Below, one piece after another: positions 15,017-15,115 of a stretch of DNA of 15,115 bases. A program made the translations under genes and the position numbers. How positions within the stretch are numbered: position 1 is the stretch's first letter; each line of letters starts with the position of its first letter. The stretch comes from Bacteroidota bacterium (GTDB lineage Bacteria > Bacteroidota > Bacteroidia > Bacteroidales > VadinHA17), in contig DAOVLD010000017.1 of NCBI GenBank assembly GCA_030631445.1, positions 1 through 15,115 on the forward strand, given 5' to 3'. Below the pieces are notes generated by a model. That model worked only from the letters and a program-made list of their open reading frames with translations. It ran no database searches and was not told where the DNA came from.

Positions 15017-15115
<99 letters not shown>

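Overview
The window looks like a chromosomal piece of an AT-rich member of the Bacteroidota, probably near Bacteroidales/Marinilabiliales. This is an inference. It rests on low GC, mostly weak Shine-Dalgarno sequences, short simple-repeat arrays between genes, and gene families often seen in that phylum. No rRNA, tRNA or other taxonomic marker is present.

Layout: (1) 1-139 is the right end of an IS3-family insertion sequence with the last 31 codons of its transposase. (2) 181-5554 is a + strand AmmeMemoRadiSam block: a lipoprotein fusing Memo and AMMECR1 domains, an 836-residue membrane protein with a spermidine-synthase-like core, and a radical SAM enzyme with a Tat-like N-terminus. (3) 5612-7379 is a - strand pair converging on it: a DUF6599-type protein followed by a Tat-signal DUF362 protein. 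(4) 7446-8024 is a small VTT/DedA-like membrane protein. (5) 8266-9126 (- strand) is an eIF-2B/ribose-1,5-bisphosphate-isomerase-family protein. (6) 9202 to the window end (+ strand) is an acyl-CoA cluster: methylcrotonyl-CoA carboxylase beta subunit, 3-methylglutaconyl-CoA hydratase (LiuC type), methylcrotonyl-CoA carboxylase alpha subunit, an archaeal-type HMG-CoA synthase and the start of a thiolase.

The acyl-CoA genes read as leucine/isovalerate catabolism: 3-methylcrotonyl-CoA is carboxylated and then hydrated to HMG-CoA. No HMG-CoA lyase is visible. An HMG-CoA synthase and a thiolase follow instead, so HMG-CoA may be split by running those two enzymes in reverse, or the cluster may feed HMG-CoA the other way. 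In the first half, lipoprotein, Tat-like and membrane signals suggest that an AmmeMemoRadiSam system works in or facing the periplasm, perhaps with DUF362 and DUF6599 partners.

The most striking non-genic structure is a set of about eleven short degenerate tandem arrays in the gaps between genes. All have a 7- or 8-bp period but several unrelated unit sequences (ACTCGTA, GAGCAAA, AAGTAAG, AGTTGGC, TTTAACG, AAGTTTAT, TGATGAGG, CAAATAAA, AATTAGCT). Several begin exactly at, or include, the stop codon of the upstream gene. Some unit types recur in different gaps. I know no named function for them in this phylum.
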